Assembly: GCF_020085105.1 (NCBI RefSeq)
Contig: NC_058047.1
Coordinates: forward strand, 2,756,501 to 2,820,500
Length of the DNA: 64,000 bases
Source: Siniperca chuatsi
Lineage: Eukaryota; Chordata; Actinopteri; Centrarchiformes; Sinipercidae
Direction of reading: 5' to 3'
The position numbers and the translations under genes are program-made. Below the pieces are notes generated by a model. That model ran no database searches. It was given only the letters and a program-made list of their open reading frames with translations, and was not told where the DNA came from. Of this stretch, positions 11,161 to 40,574 are shown piece after piece (position 1 is the stretch's first letter; each line of letters begins with the position of its first letter).

Positions 11161-12632
11161 TTGAGATCTTAAAACAGGACAATGTTGCTACAGAAAAGTC
11201 AGACAGGTCAAGAAACAAGTAGTCAGACGACCGGTCAGGTCTAAACCAGGAAGTGAGTCTGTAAATTGTGACGGATGTTAACAAGATTCAAGATTTAATA
11301 AAACCGAAAGTTTTTCTCATAATTGGACTATGACGATGTACAGTGGCCAAATCTTTTCTGGTTGATTACATCACACGTTATTAAAGTCAGAGCTCAAAGG
11401 GCAGGAAGCCACATTTGTCCTTGTTAGACCGCAGTGGCTGCGGAGACCCACCGAGCCCTGAGGATTTTCATACATTTCCCTTGCTGCATAGGTTTCCTCT
11501 CACCGACGCTTTGACTGGAGCTCTCTTGGGAAATCTGCAGGCAGCACAAGGCTGCACGCATACAAAAATCTGGGCTAACAACAATCGCTCCAAGTTTATT
11601 TCATGAAAAATATGCACTAATAATAAATCCTTCTGTATGAATTATTTCAATATACTGTAGGGTACGTCCTCAAAATGAAAAAAAGAAATTTAAAAAATAA
11701 ATAAAAAGGAGCTCCACTATGATTTCTCAGTAAAAAACCCCATCTTTATTCATTTCCATGACAAAAGATAAAGGAACTCATACATGTCAAACTCTGTCAG
11801 AAACTTACAGTATGTCCACAGATCTTCATCACACATACAACGTACCTTCCAGTATTTTCCAAATTATCTCACAGCATTTAACAAAATCTGCTGTATCGTT
11901 GAGGAGACAATGATCTATTTACCCTCTGGATTCAACAGAGAGAAGCACACGTACAAAAACTAGAGTGAAATGAAAAAGTAGCTTAAACAGTGGTCAGATT
12001 CCAGGAAACAAATGGACATTAATTCAGTCACAACACGGGCTGTAATACTGCAGTGGTTCTGTCTGACAGGATTATCTGACTGCAGATAGTAAATAGCCTA
12101 TGTAGTTTTCTGAACACACAGATACACACACATTAAAATCAAACCACTCTGCAAATACTGATCGAGCTGCATTGAAACGTGAGTCACACGCTCATTCATT
12201 TAGTCAGTACAGTGTTACGTCAGCTGGACATCACTTAAAAGCCAGGGGGAAGTAGGTGATGATGAGGAGTCTCCTCCTCACATAGAAACACTCTTCTTTT
12301 ACTTGAAATGGTCAGAACACAGCTGAGCTGGTCATTGGATGGATAACAATGCATTTGTCAATAAATAACTTCTCAATGAACCATCTGTAACTGGTGTATA
12401 AACAGATATCGAATGTCAAACTGAAATTTTAATTCTCACTTTTCATGTAGAGAAAAATATTAAAATACAATGATACTGCAGCAAGTTGTCAACTTCGGCT
12501 GTGCGCTACAGGTGGAAACTCTCAGAGCCCACATGTACAGTTAGCGATTTAAGAGGTCTGTCCACTTTACAACATTTATCAGTCAGGAAGACCACCATGC
12601 TGTTAATTTTGTTTTCTACTAGTAAAGTGGAA

Positions 12633-12685
12633 GCTAGCAAGCTAGGCTAAGAGAAGGTGGAAGCTAGTTAGCCTAGCTTGCTAAC
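12633..12685. repeat. Short inverted repeat (hairpin)
   Basis: GCTAGCAAGCTAGGCTAA at 12633-12650 is mirrored by TTAGCCTAGCTTGCTAAC at 12668-12685, with one mismatch in 18 and a 17-nt loop. It probably belongs to a TTAGC-rich fish MITE. If the pomgnt1 3' UTR reaches this far it would form a stem in the RNA. Confidence 0.6.
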
Positions 12686-14978
12686 GTTAGCACTGATCCC
12701 CACTACATGTTTCTTTTAGTTCTTTTTATTTCTAACACCTGAGTCATTGGCAGCTCCTGCACTAACATTTATAAACCTGCCATGATTTGTTCTTGTGTAT
12801 AAACAGTTAATAAATGGTTTACAACACATAGTGTGAATCTGTTCATCTGTGGAATTATACATCCTTCTGGGATTGTAGTGAGTGCAATAAGATAACTTCT
12901 GTTATGAATTGGCGCTTACAGCTATGTTATAACTGTGTTCTCAAGCATTCATTATCTGTTTATACACCATTATAGATGCTTCATAAGAGGGATTATAATT
13001 GTTGACATACATTAATAAACACTTTAAAATGTCCTTAAGTTTGCTTATAGCTACATTACAGTGTTATAAACTGTTTATTAAGCATATATAAACTGCTTAG
13101 TGTTTTTATTACGGATTTTGGAGTATCGACTGTGTTGTTGACAACTGGCCAGTGATATTTCAGAACAACTGTCCCAACATTTCTGCCACAGATGAAGGAC
13201 ACAACTAAACAGTAAGGCAAAAGAACAAAACAAATACCTTCCTCACATCGTTAGCTGTAACAAAGACGAGTTAACGCTGCTGCTATTTTCTGGTCAATGA
13301 CAGCAATTGTTTTAGGTCATAAAATGCATGAGGACCCTTTGAATATCTGTCTGTGACTTCTGCGACGCGGCTCCTTAAGATTTCAAGTAATCTGACAATT
13401 ACCTGCAGCCTGGAAATACCCAGATGGGCTTTCTGTATTATGCCCATCTAACGAGTGTATAACCTGGCTAATGTCGCTACTTTCTGTTCTAATGTTGGAG
13501 CCTCCAGCTGCTATGGTGGTTGAGAGAAAAGCACATTTTTCACAGATTTAACACACACGCTACATTTAGGAACATGCAGCAAATACAACACTGCAGTGAG
13601 CACACGGCACAATGAAAGGAGCAGTGCCTTGCAAGACCGACAGGTATGTTTCTTCTTTTTCAAAGAATAAAAGCAGCATTTCTAAAACAAAAAGAAAATA
13701 CTGAAGCAAGAAAATGCAACTAAAATTTAATCTGGGAACTAAAATTCTAAACTGATTTCTTATAATTTTCCACTTTTATTTTGTACTGTAAATGTTAGGG
13801 CTGGGCATTGTTTGAAATTTTTCAATGCTGGTGCTGATGACACACTTTCAATACCGACCCCTAAACAATACTTTTCCTTGTACCTAACTTTAGGAATTCA
13901 AACAACAAAACCCATTTTTTCTCATTTAACAAAAAGGAGCCAAATTTCTGTTTTGTGTATGCTGTCAAAAGTAGCTGTGCAAGGACTTTACCTATATCTA
14001 GCTAAAAACTGGATTTTTAAAATTTAAATCAGGAACTATCAGCAATATAATCAAAAAATAAAAAATAAACAGGAAGTCTTTTTTATGTTTGCACTCATCA
14101 GTGATCAGAGTACACAGTTGTACTGTTTCTAATTGGAGTGTATGTTGCTAAATCTGTGAATATTTTCTCATTGTGTCTCTTCCAGCCCCCATTCAGTTTT
14201 CCCTCATGAAACCCGATCTGAGGCAACTGACCCAAGCAGTCAATAGTAGTAAAAACCCACAGGGCTATTATCAACTCTTACTTAAACTCAATATCTGATG
14301 CTGAAAAATATGCTGACCCTTTAAACTTGTCATCAAAAAATATATATGCATGTATATACATTATTTCATTATCTGTAAACGTTAGGCTCTTAAAAAATGC
14401 ATTTATCTTGATAAAAGTGAAAAATGCAAACAAACCATTAAACTCCTTTTTGATTGATAGATGTAAAATAAATAGAGATAAGTTAAAACGTATGTACAAA
14501 ATGGTCAAAGCACTCAGTAGTTAAAAAACACAACAAACTAAGAGGAAAACTGGCAAAATTCCGGTGAGTGTGTGTTTGTGTCATTCGTACCGTTCCTGCT
14601 GAAGAGTCACAGCTTCAATTTAAACTGAACAGAAAACCCACAGTTGTCACGAAACAGATGAAAAAGACAACTGTTGACAGTCATATACCGTTTTGGTTGT
14701 ACAATCTTGTTTTTTAGCATCACCGTTCCTCCTCAAGCTGTTGCAGGGATTTAGCAGTGCAGTTTGTAGTGTTAATCCCTCTTTCGTTAAAAAAATAAAA
14801 AATAAAAAAGCAAAAGTGAAAAAAAATTAGGACTCCATTTCCCAGGTATCCTCTCATAAACAAGTTCAACAGCTAGGAAAAGTCAGTTTTGTAGTTGCGG
14901 GTCCCAGGCTGGATTATTAGTGGTTGTTGGTGGGGAGAGGAGAAGAGGAGTTAAGGCCTGGGCTCGTTGAAGAGTGTG

Positions 14979-14982
<4 letters not shown>

Positions 14983-15047
<65 letters not shown>
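14983..15047. repeat. Long (GT)n microsatellite just past the pomgnt1 stop
   Basis: About 30 pure GT units on the plus strand, which is (CA)n in the pomgnt1 mRNA. It starts about 10 nt after the TAG stop codon, so it is almost certainly in the 3' UTR. Confidence 0.95.
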
Positions 15048-15049
<2 letters not shown>

Positions 15050-15057
15050 CATCAGGT

Positions 15058-32253
<17,196 letters not shown>

Positions 32254-32569
32254 CCCGGACACCGACGGCCGCCGACACAGAGCTCAGACCCTCCGCCTGC
32301 CCTCCTTCACCTCCTGCGGCCGGGACATGCACTGCTCCACAATACCACCGAAACACGGCTGGCTGTCACATCGTCATCTGAAAAACACAAATAAAGCACG
32401 ACAAGGGTCAGAAATAAAGCTACCTAGTCACCAAGTTCAGCTAATGATAGCTAGCTAAAAACACCAGCGAAGTACGTTAACTAGGTAACTTTACTTCTAG
32501 CGCACTGTGCCAACGTTTAACACACTCCAGCCGTCTCTTTTCTGTGGAGATAATAACGTTACTACTCAC

Positions 32570-32690
32570 GGGGTCGTCAGTAAACTTCACATTATCGTTT
32601 TAATCTCGTAACCAGCAGCAAGCTCCAGCAAAGTCGCTTGAAACTGCTGCTACATGCTACATGCACGGTGTTTCTGTCGCAGAGCAATCG
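32570..32690 (-). other. pomgnt1: Probable non-coding first exon of pomgnt1
   Basis: On the minus strand GACCCC|GTGAGTAG at 32570 is a strong splice donor that would pair with the acceptor at 32377. The exon start is not visible; it is placed downstream of the trinucleotide repeat at 32701-32773. No TATA box is seen. The region is moderately GC-rich. Confidence 0.5.
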
Positions 32691-32700
32691 ACGTCACCAA

Positions 32701-32773
32701 GCTGCTGCTGCTGCTGCTGCTGCTTCTTCTTCTTCTTCTTCTTCTTCTTCTTCTTCTTCTTCTTCTTCTTCTA
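32701..32773. repeat. Compound trinucleotide repeat (GCT)8(TCT)16
   Basis: Eight GCT units followed directly by about sixteen TCT units. In pomgnt1 orientation this is (AGA)n(AGC)n, lying just upstream of or at the probable transcription start. Open frames through it (poly-Ala/Ser or poly-Glu/Ala) are repeat artefacts. Confidence 0.95.
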
Positions 32774-32927
32774 GTGCGTCTAGTGCGATTTTCTGTACTA
32801 TAACCGCTGTCAGGCGTATTACTGTCCTCGACAGGATAAATAATAAATTACCCCAGCCAGCATTCATTTTTTCGGACAGCCCCAGCTTCTGCCTCTCATG
32901 TATAATCATGATATTCGAGGTAATCAG

Positions 32928-33915
32928 TTGTGGAAGAAGTATTCACATCCTTTACTTAAATAAAGTAGCAATACCCGCTGTGAAAATACTCCACTATAAG
33001 TAAAAGTCCTTCATTTAAAACCTTACTGCATAAAAGTATGTAAGTATTATCAGCAAAATGTAAGTTAAAGTGTGAAAAGAAAAGGTAGGCTACTAAAATG
33101 TTCCCTGTCAGTGTTTATTATATCTGATGTTTCTGGATTAATATTCCTGCTGCATTAATGTGTATGTGTATATTTTTACTGCTGTAGATGTTTAAGGTTG
33201 AGCTAATTCTAACTATTTTATATACTGCTGGGTAGTTTAATCTACAGCAATGCATCATATTCATCATATGTTTGTAGCCTCACCGTCCTGTGAGAACCAC
33301 GTATCTCTAAAAAGTGTTTTCATGAGTCAAAACTAAACACGGAGAAGCAGCGTTCAGTCTTTATGCATCATATATCTGGCCCTGCAGGTCTGCTGCAACT
33401 CTCAGTTCTTTTAAAACAAGGCTGAAGACTTTCCTGTTTGCTGCTGACTTTTATTAAATCAAATAATGATTAACTCCTTACACTGCACTGTAACTTTTAC
33501 TCTCCTGTTTCTATCTTGTTTTTATTTTCAATTTAACTCTTTTTAAGTGTTTTTAAATGTCTTTTTATATTTCCCTTTTATGTTTTATGTAAAGCACTTT
33601 GAATTGTCTTACTGTTGAAATGTGCTATACAAATAAACTTGCCTTGCCTTCAGTTTATCAGAAACATTCACATTCAAAATCACCATGTTTGGAGAAACAG
33701 GAAGGGTATGAAAAATTGTAATCTGTAACTAATCTAGTAACTAAAGCTGTCAGACAAATGTAGTGCAGTAAAAAGTACAATATTTTCCTCTGTGATGTAG
33801 CAGAGTATGAAGTATGAAGTTGCATAAAATGGAAATACTAAAGTAAATGACAAGTACCTCAAATTTGTACTTAGGTACAGTACTTAAAATGTACTCAGTT
33901 ACATTCCACCACTGG
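32928..33915. repeat. Common teleost repeat split by a LINE 3' tail
   Basis: The left part starts AGTTGTGGAAGAAGTATTC with AAAGTAGCAATACC and TAAAAGTCCTTCATT; the right part runs from GTAACTAAAGCTGTCAGAC to TTACATTCCACCACTGG. These are the two halves of one abundant repeat. Between about 33283 and 33715 is foreign DNA ending CTATACAAATAAACTTGCC, a LINE-type 3' tail. Confidence 0.65.
33350..33655 (+). mobile_element. LINE 3' end inserted in an older repeat
   Basis: Contains CAAGGCTGAAGACTTTCCTG, then AAAGCACTTTGAATTGTC and GAAATGTGCTATACAAATAA, ending CTTGCCTTGCCTT. This is a recognisable 3' end of a fish LINE. The 5' part is absent, as is usual after truncated reverse transcription. Confidence 0.65.
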
Positions 33916-34629
33916 AGGTAAATACCTGCTGTTTGAAAGGTAAATCATTGGCTATCGTTAAAAAACTCAAAAGTTTGTTTAACAACACTTGGAGGACAAC
34001 GATGTTTTAATGGTATTTCCACCGAGTCCTCAAAGACTCCGGATAGAAAGTACTCCATCCACGACGTGGGTCCAAGTTGGCGCACCTTTTCTAGTTGGCC
34101 AGAAATAACATTTCTCCTTACTCGTTTTGTACAACACAAAAACTCATTCTGCAGTATTGCATGTGAAAATGTAAAATAATCCAAGTAACCCTAATATATA
34201 GACATATAACATATAACTGATAATAAAAGTTTCTAGTTTTGGTTCTCTTTTTAGTCTACAAATTGAGCAAGATAGTGTCACATTTCCAGCTACCATTTTA
34301 GTCTGAAGTAAGTAGTAGAGTTGCAATTTGAGAAACCAGTGAGACAAGTTATATTTCTTGCATCACAGGTATTTTACAGCTACTCTGCTGTTAAATATCT
34401 TTGAATTACTTAATAATTTGACTGCAGTCTACCACAGCAGTATTATGTAGGAAAAATAGATAATACTACATCATAAAAAGAAATACTGGATCGGACTCTG
34501 AAATCAGGAGAACACAAACAGGATCTGGACATTCCTACTTTCGACCAATCCCTGTCTTTCTCCATTGACAAATCACTTCAAATAGAGGCTCTGGCTTAGG
34601 GGGCCCAAGACCTAAACAAAACATTTATA

Positions 34630-34750
34630 ATGTCAAGTCAGTTTTATTTACATAGCACGATATCACAAATTTGCCTCAGGGGGCTTGACCCTTCACAGTC
34701 TGAACAGGATACGACACCCTCTGTCCTTAGACCCTTAACATCACTAAGGT
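34630..34750. repeat. Dispersed repeat fragment (TTTATTTACATAGCACGATATCAC)
   Basis: TCAGTTTTATTTACATAGC, ATATCACAAATTTGCCTCAG and CCCTCTGTCCTTAGACCC follow the order of a common fish retroposon end. A further degraded piece may be at 37700-37780. Confidence 0.45.
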
Positions 34751-35532
34751 TTGGTAAAGCTTTTGACACGGAACAGGTTTTATACGGTATAAGACAGAGG
34801 TGTGGACTCATAAATCTGATGACATTAGACTTAATAAAATTTTTAAAAGATTTGTAAGTCGACTTTGACTTTAACACCTATGACTCACGACTTCACCTGG
34901 ACTTTAGCCTTTTGACCTTTGCCTTCTGTTTTGGAATGACTAGATATAACATACCCATGGCCAAAGATAGAAATTTTGTTCCAATAAAAAGAGTGCAGTG
35001 AATCAACTGCTCATTTTCCTGACCACAGATATACTTTGAATCACAGCAGCCAATCGTGTTACTCGAGCAGGAGGGAAAGGTATGTTTGTCAGTGCAGGCA
35101 AACAGATGAAACCTCGGATTATAACATTCAGACATAAAGACTCCAATGTGTTTAACAGAAAACAAATGATTATAACTGCGTCACAAGAAAAACACACCAA
35201 GACACAGCTGATCATTTTGCTTTTAAATTCTGTGAAGTTTATTTGAGAGCAACAACTGCCATTTTTCTCTGTCAATAATTTTTTAATGGGATTAAATTTG
35301 GTGAAGGGTGTGTAATAACTTGTTTAGGACTTCATGACTTGAGACTTAATTGACACCTCCTGACTGTGTCCCACCTCTGGTAAAAGACAAAAACTTGGAG
35401 GGGACAAGGTTTTGATCTTATTTCTAGAAAAATCAAAGCCACAAGATAATGTGAGCTCCATGCAGATCTGTTGAGTCATGACTCATTGTGCTTGTTCAGT
35501 ATGACAGACATGTGGCTGTAGGTTTCTATTAG

Positions 35533-35547
35533 TGGGAAAAGAAAGTC
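35533..35547 (+). promoter_or_regulatory. ISRE-like element upstream of the IFIT gene
   Basis: TGGGAAAAGAAAGT resembles an interferon-stimulated response element (GAAANNGAAA core), but here the two GAAA words are separated by one base, not two. It lies about 155 bp upstream of the start codon. Interferon control is expected for the family; the site itself is only suggestive. Confidence 0.4.
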
Positions 35548-35643
35548 CTCTGGGTCCAAATCCAGAGCTCAGCATGACATCATTCACAACGCCATAGAAG
35601 TTGAACATTACTGATTTTATGGTGCCGCACCCAAAGCAGCAGC

Positions 35644-35652
35644 ATACATAAA
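35644..35652 (+). promoter_or_regulatory. TATA-like box of the IFIT gene
   Basis: ATACATAAAG about 50 nt before the ATG, giving a predicted transcription start near 35675 and a very short 5' UTR, as is usual for IFIT genes. Confidence 0.4.
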
Positions 35653-35700
35653 GAGCAGAAACCAGAGACTCAAATTGAGAAAACTACAGGTACCAGCTGG

Positions 35701-37561
35701 ATGATGAGGTGAGGGTCTTCTGCATGTCATATCTGTCACCAGTAACATTGTTAATCTATTTAACATTATGGATTATGCCCTGTTTCTTCCCTGCTTCCTT
35801 TCTGACTTTCGTCTTTCGTCCTACCTTAATACCCTCATTTCTTACCTCATTCCTTCTTTTCTTTCTCTCCTTCTTTTCCTTGTTTGCTCTAATCGTTTTT
35901 CTACATTCTTTGCGTCCCCCATACACTCCTTCCTTTCTGTCCATTCATTGTTTCTTTCTTCCTTGTATGGAAGGAAAATTGTCAACCAATTTTAAAAAAT
36001 GACTTCAATTGGTCACACACAAATGAAAACAAGTTTTTTCAAATCAAGTTAACGAGTTAGATTAACACAATTGCTTTGAAACTGATTTGAAAAAAAAGCT
36101 CTTTTTCTTTGTTCCTTCCTTCCTTCCTTCCTTCCTTCCTTCCTTCCTTCCTACCTCCACAAGAGATAAACAGTGATTATGTAAACACAGCGCACATTAT
36201 ATTTCTGCACTGACCATGTGATTTAACACTCGTCATATTTATTCTCCATCAGTGCTGCTCAGAATCAGTCGACACTGGAGGCCAAACTGGAGGCCCTGCA
36301 GTGCCACTTCACCTGGGATATGGACCCCAGCAGGTCCAAACTTTTCCGTCTGAGGGACAACCTGGAGGACATCGGCACTGAGGAGGGCTACAGCTGGCTG
36401 GGTCACATTTACAACCTGCAGGGGTTCATCCACTACCAGCTGGGGTTCACCGATGATGCCCTGCGTTTCTTCAGCAGGGCTGCAGAGGCCTTCCGCCAGA
36501 TGAGAAACACCGTCTCAGATGAGGGTCCCTGGTTAGTGGTGAACTACGGGAACCTGGCTTGGCTGCACCACCACCTGGGAGAACAAGCAGAGAGTCAGGC
36601 TTACCTGTCGAAGGTCGACGCCCTGATGAATGAATACCCATCTCCATCCCAGGACGAGCTCCATCCGGAGATCTACGCGGAAAAAGCCTGGACCCTGATG
36701 AAGTTCAGCGTAGAAAAACAGCTGCTGGCTGCAGATTACTTCCAGAGAGCCATCAGGATGCAGCCAGACATGGTGGAGTGGCACACCAGCCATGTGTTAG
36801 CATTAGTCAATGCCTTTAATCACAGCAACAAAGAGCTGGAGGCTGACGTCTTGGAGAAAATGAAAATCGCCAAGGAACACGATCCAGATAACTTGTACCT
36901 CGCCGCTCTTTACCTCGAGGCACGTGCTAAGAAAGGGAAAAACATTGAAGATGAAGCACGTGAGTTGGCCAGAAGGGTTTTAAGAAAGCCCATCAGCAGC
37001 TACAGTGGTATCAATCCATTATTAAAGGTTTACAGAATCTGTGTATCTGCTGATGAGGCTATTGATTTGGCAGAAGAGGTTCTGGAAAGACATCCAGATG
37101 AACGTTATCTGAAGTGGTGTGCTGCAGTCTGCTACAAGATGAAGATCTTTTTACACAGGGACAGTCCCCTGGAGCGCAGCTTGGTCGACAGAGCAATCAG
37201 TCTCTATAGGGAAGTGATTTCTCTATACCCCCATTCTTCACTTAAAAAAAAGATAGAACTTGCAAACATATACGCAGAGACGAATTGCCAAGTTAGAGCT
37301 GACCAGATATTCAAGGAACTGTTAGAAAGTGATCTGGATCCTGAAGGGGCACAGATTCTTTACAACTGCTATGCAAAATATGTACATTTCATTCGAAAGG
37401 AGAGCTACAAGTCAATAGAATATCACATGAGGGCAGCAGAGATACCATTAAAAACTCCCTATAGTAGGAACAGCATCAGAACTCTGGAGAGGATTAAAGA
37501 AAGAAACAGAAACCGAATGTGTAGAGAAATAGAGCAGTTTCTGGCCAACCTGCAAAACTAA
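35701..37561 (+). CDS. Interferon-induced protein with tetratricopeptide repeats (IFIT), complete
   Basis: Cytosolic antiviral effector family; mammalian members bind non-self RNA 5' ends and other partners. Exons 35701-35708 (ATGATGAG, only two codons plus two bases, donor GTGAGG) and 36253-37561 join in frame to 438 aa. This matches the family's usual two-exon plan with a tiny first coding exon. N-terminus: MMSAAQNQSTLEAKLEALQC, then HFTWDM at about residues 21-26. TPR-type helices follow: GHIYNLQGFIHYQLG (about 52-66), VNYGNLAWLHHHLGE (98-112), EIYAEKAWTLMKFS (about 137-150), YLAALYLEARAKKGK, YLKWCAAVCYKMK and a C-terminal set ending FLANLQN. The ATG at 36320 is an internal methionine (residue 26), not the start. 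The gene lies downstream of pomgnt1 in divergent orientation and is the only IFIT copy visible. Member number within the fish family cannot be assigned from sequence alone. Confidence 0.93.
35709..36252 (+). other. IFIT intron 1 with pyrimidine tract and (TTCC)n
   Basis: The 544-bp intron carries a C/T-rich stretch (about 35780-35970) that opens long but meaningless frames on both strands, and a (TTCC)n microsatellite at about 36113-36151, roughly 100 bp before the acceptor. Confidence 0.85.
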
Positions 37562-38116
37562 GAGCCTATAATGAAGAGGGAACATTTAAAGTACTGTCCA
37601 ACTGAGTGTTTGTAACAACATCCGGTCTAAATCCAGAATAATGTTGATCAAAGCACAATGCTATTTATTTTTTTAAATATAATTTTAAAAAACACAACAT
37701 GTACAACACATGACTCCCTCTATCCTGAGACTCGCAATTCAGGTAAGGAAAAACTCCTTACCCCAAAAATCATATGGATAAAATCTTAAGGAAACCAAAA
37801 TTAACTTTAAAGTAAAACATATTTTCTCAATCAGTATTTTACTATAAGCTCTGTTGGAAAAAGGTGATGTCACAACATTTTGTGGACCAATCAGGATTTA
37901 GCAAAATTTGAATTGAAACCTGATGAGATATGTGTGGCTGTTTGCTTACATTGCCAGTCGCTGTCACTATACACGATACATTATGTTTTTGACTGTTAAA
38001 GTGTTAATGAATAGTTATTACAGTTATTAAAATTTGGATTCAGGATGTTTGTCTGAACTTTAACTTTGATTGTTGATAATTATCTATTGTTAGAGAGGAA
38101 TACTTAAAGCAGCTAC

Positions 38117-38122
38117 AATAAA
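38117..38122 (+). terminator. Candidate IFIT polyadenylation signal
   Basis: AATAAA about 555 nt after the stop codon, the first canonical hexamer seen downstream. Confidence 0.4.
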
Positions 38123-38149
38123 TATTTGTAATGGATCACATGAATAGTT

Positions 38150-38470
38150 GTATGTGAAAGGGGTAACTCAAAGTGATGAACCAACAGATAATTGTTTTCA
38201 TTTTCTGTCCCGCAATTTGACTGTTTTTGTTTAGTCTCACTGCTCTCATAATGACGTTATCAGCAAAAGCAGGCAGATGTTTTCAGAGAAACAGCTCTAA
38301 AAAGCCACTGTACACTATCTGCTGAGCACCAAACAGCAGACAGACACAGTGAGAGACTACCTGACCATTGTGGAGCATTTAGCAGCTAAAGAGCCAGACA
38401 TTTCCCTCAGGGGTCGGTAGAGACCAAACACAGAGCTAAAAGAGTGAATGTTGAACTTGCTGAACCAGGT
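38150..38470. repeat. Second copy of the AAAGGGGTCAC-family repeat
   Basis: GTGAAAGGGGTAACTCAAAG, CCAACAGATAATTGTTTTC, CACTGTACACTATCTGCTG, GAGCATTTAGCAGCTAAAG. Same word order as the copy near 1583-1935. Confidence 0.6.
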
Positions 38471-38479
38471 GGCCAGAAA

Positions 38480-40048
38480 CAAGGCTCCAAATGAACGATG
38501 TTTCTCTGTATCTGTTGGATGTGTAAAAAGGCAACTGTTTGCTAACAAGTTCACAATATAATTAAGATGATAAGAGAACAAGATGTGAAGTTTGGGAAAA
38601 GAGGGTAAAAATCTGGGAACATTAAAATTATTTACACTCTAGGTATTTTAACTAGGTACCTATTCTAAAGTCCTATGACCTGTGCACGCTGTAAGCATCC
38701 AAAACTGAGCAAACCTAATGACAAAACCATAGGCAATAGAAAACATAGCGTCCCTCACCAACGGCTCAACAGAGGACAGCTACCACTCACTTCACCAGCA
38801 AATGTCGATGGGGGACGTGGTCGTTTAGAACCTGTGTGCGGCTCTCAGGGATGGTCACAATCTTGTACCCCGTAATATTATAGGTACCCAGTTAGAAATA
38901 CTTACAGTATAACTTCTCTTTAATTTCCTCCCAAATGCCAGATTGTTGCTCCGTAGGTCATACTGTACCCCTGTAGTATTACCATAATAATAGAATAATA
39001 ATAGTACCTGTTAGTTTAAACAAAAATAGTAAAAATATAGTTTAAAAAAATACTTTTTATGTTCCCATATTGTTACCCCCTTATTCCTTTACTTCACATC
39101 TTGTTCCCCTGTATGTCTGTAGCTGTACGTACTGTACTGGTACATTGTTAGTACAAAAAATGACAATGTAAATTGGGATGAATTACGCTGTATGTTGCGG
39201 GTCGTAATCTAAAGCGTTACCAAATATTGATTATAGCCACTTTAAAGGTGATGACATATTAAAAAAATGCTAGATTCAAATGTTTTCTGTCTTCACATGT
39301 GTTTATCTCACCGGTCAGGTTGCCTAAGTTATGAACTCATTATATAAACCAGTGAAATACACTAATAAACATCATAAAACACCACAGAGTTCAATAACAG
39401 CACAGATAAACCAGGAGCCGTTTTATTCTGATATATCACAAAAGCTTTATTAGGATAGTTTGGACATCGAAGAATAGCTGTTACTAAACAAACCAGAGAT
39501 TACAGCAAAAATATGCATGTGACACAGAAGAACGATTTTCATTTTCATATAGAGCTTTCAGACAGACATGCTGAAATATGATTTAAATATACTAACCCAC
39601 TATAGCATTAACTCTCATCAAGGTGGAGAACAAATATAAGAGATGAAAACACCTAACTGGAGGACAACTGGGTGTTGTAGTTTTTAAGGGGGCAGCTTTT
39701 ACTGAACATACGGCCATGAACAGGTTGGGCGGTAGGTTGCTGATAGATTCATGAAGCCTGTATAATAAAGAGGGAGAAACTGATCAGCTATGGCTGGTCA
39801 GTTGTACTTGTTTACACTAATGCAGAGTACTATTCTCACCAGCAATAAACAACATGACATTATGAGTTACCAGTTATTCAATAACCAAGTCGTCTTTAAT
39901 TAGAATTCTTACATTTACTTTGATTTGCGTCTTTGAGTTATTTTGATGGCAACTTTTACCTCTGAAACAGTATTGTTACTCACTTATAGCAAGAATATTG
40001 TGCAGGTTTTAGCTACTCTAGGCACCTCTGGTAAAAACGTATACACTT
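38480..40048. other. Stretch without a recognised gene
   Basis: AT-rich DNA between the IFIT gene and the Ly6-like pseudogene. No exon, RNA gene or repeat could be identified with confidence. It could contain the 3' end of the former minus-strand Ly6-like gene. Confidence 0.5.
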
Positions 40049-40363
40049 CAGTTGCCAATTTATTAGGTACACTGAGCTAAAACTAATGCAGGCTAATACA
40101 ACAGTCCTGCAGTAAATGCTCCCTTCATGAAGGTTATAATGTTGACTGGTGTTTCTCTTATTTTGTCCATCCCATTGACATCAGTGAGGGAAAGCTAAAT
40201 AACAGAGACACCTGTCTGTTTCTACATCCTCCAAAATGGTCATACAGTTGAATCAACACCTCTCTGCAACACAAACTGAACATTACAACCTTCATGAAGG
40301 TACAACTGTTGAATCAGACTACATTAGTTTTAGCTTGGTGTACCTAATAAACTGGCAGCTGAC
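40049..40363. mobile_element. MITE with CAGTTGCCAATTTATTAGG ends
   Basis: The left end CAGTTGCCAATTTATTAGGT, with CTAAAACTAATGCAGGC and TTCATGAAGGTTATAATG, is mirrored at the right by CATTACAACCTTCATGAAGG, TTAGTTTTAGCTTGG and GTACCTAATAAACTGGCAGC. Internal part has no coding potential. Confidence 0.8.
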
Positions 40364-40574
40364 TCTATATTTGCTTCATTAAATGGAGGAGTGTTTTTTA
40401 TTTTTTATTTGGGTGTTGCTGTTGTGGTTAAAACTGTCAAATGTAAAAATTAAAATTGTCAAAAGTTTTTATACTGTGTGAGAAACTTTTGCTAAACCAC
40501 AAATTAGGTAAATTTAGTAGTCCTGCTCTGAATGACATTTTTTTGTTTGTTTTTCAGTTTACCTCTCAGCTCTT

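Larger units (their letters stand above)
8366..15057. other. Intergenic stretch between convergent tspan1 and pomgnt1
   Basis: No gene found. The stretch holds repeat fragments (about 8520-8690, SINE head 8682-8754, about 8985-9190, about 11070-11160), CT/CA microsatellites (10612-10642, 10739-10764) and a small hairpin (12633-12685). The part nearest pomgnt1 is presumably its 3' UTR on the minus strand. Candidate minus-strand AATAAA signals lie near 13775 and 11754, but none is convincing enough to fix the transcript end. Confidence 0.5.

Noticed and set aside
32638..33003. 121-codon plus-strand frame with poly-Ala/poly-Ser
   Set aside because: Created by the GCT/TCT trinucleotide repeat; antisense to the pomgnt1 5' end.
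33945..34347. Two overlapping minus-strand frames of 67-79 codons
   Set aside because: No recognisable domain, no splice or promoter support; likely repeat-derived.
36239..36793. Minus-strand frames antisense to the IFIT coding exon
   Set aside because: Shadow frames of a strong coding exon on the other strand.
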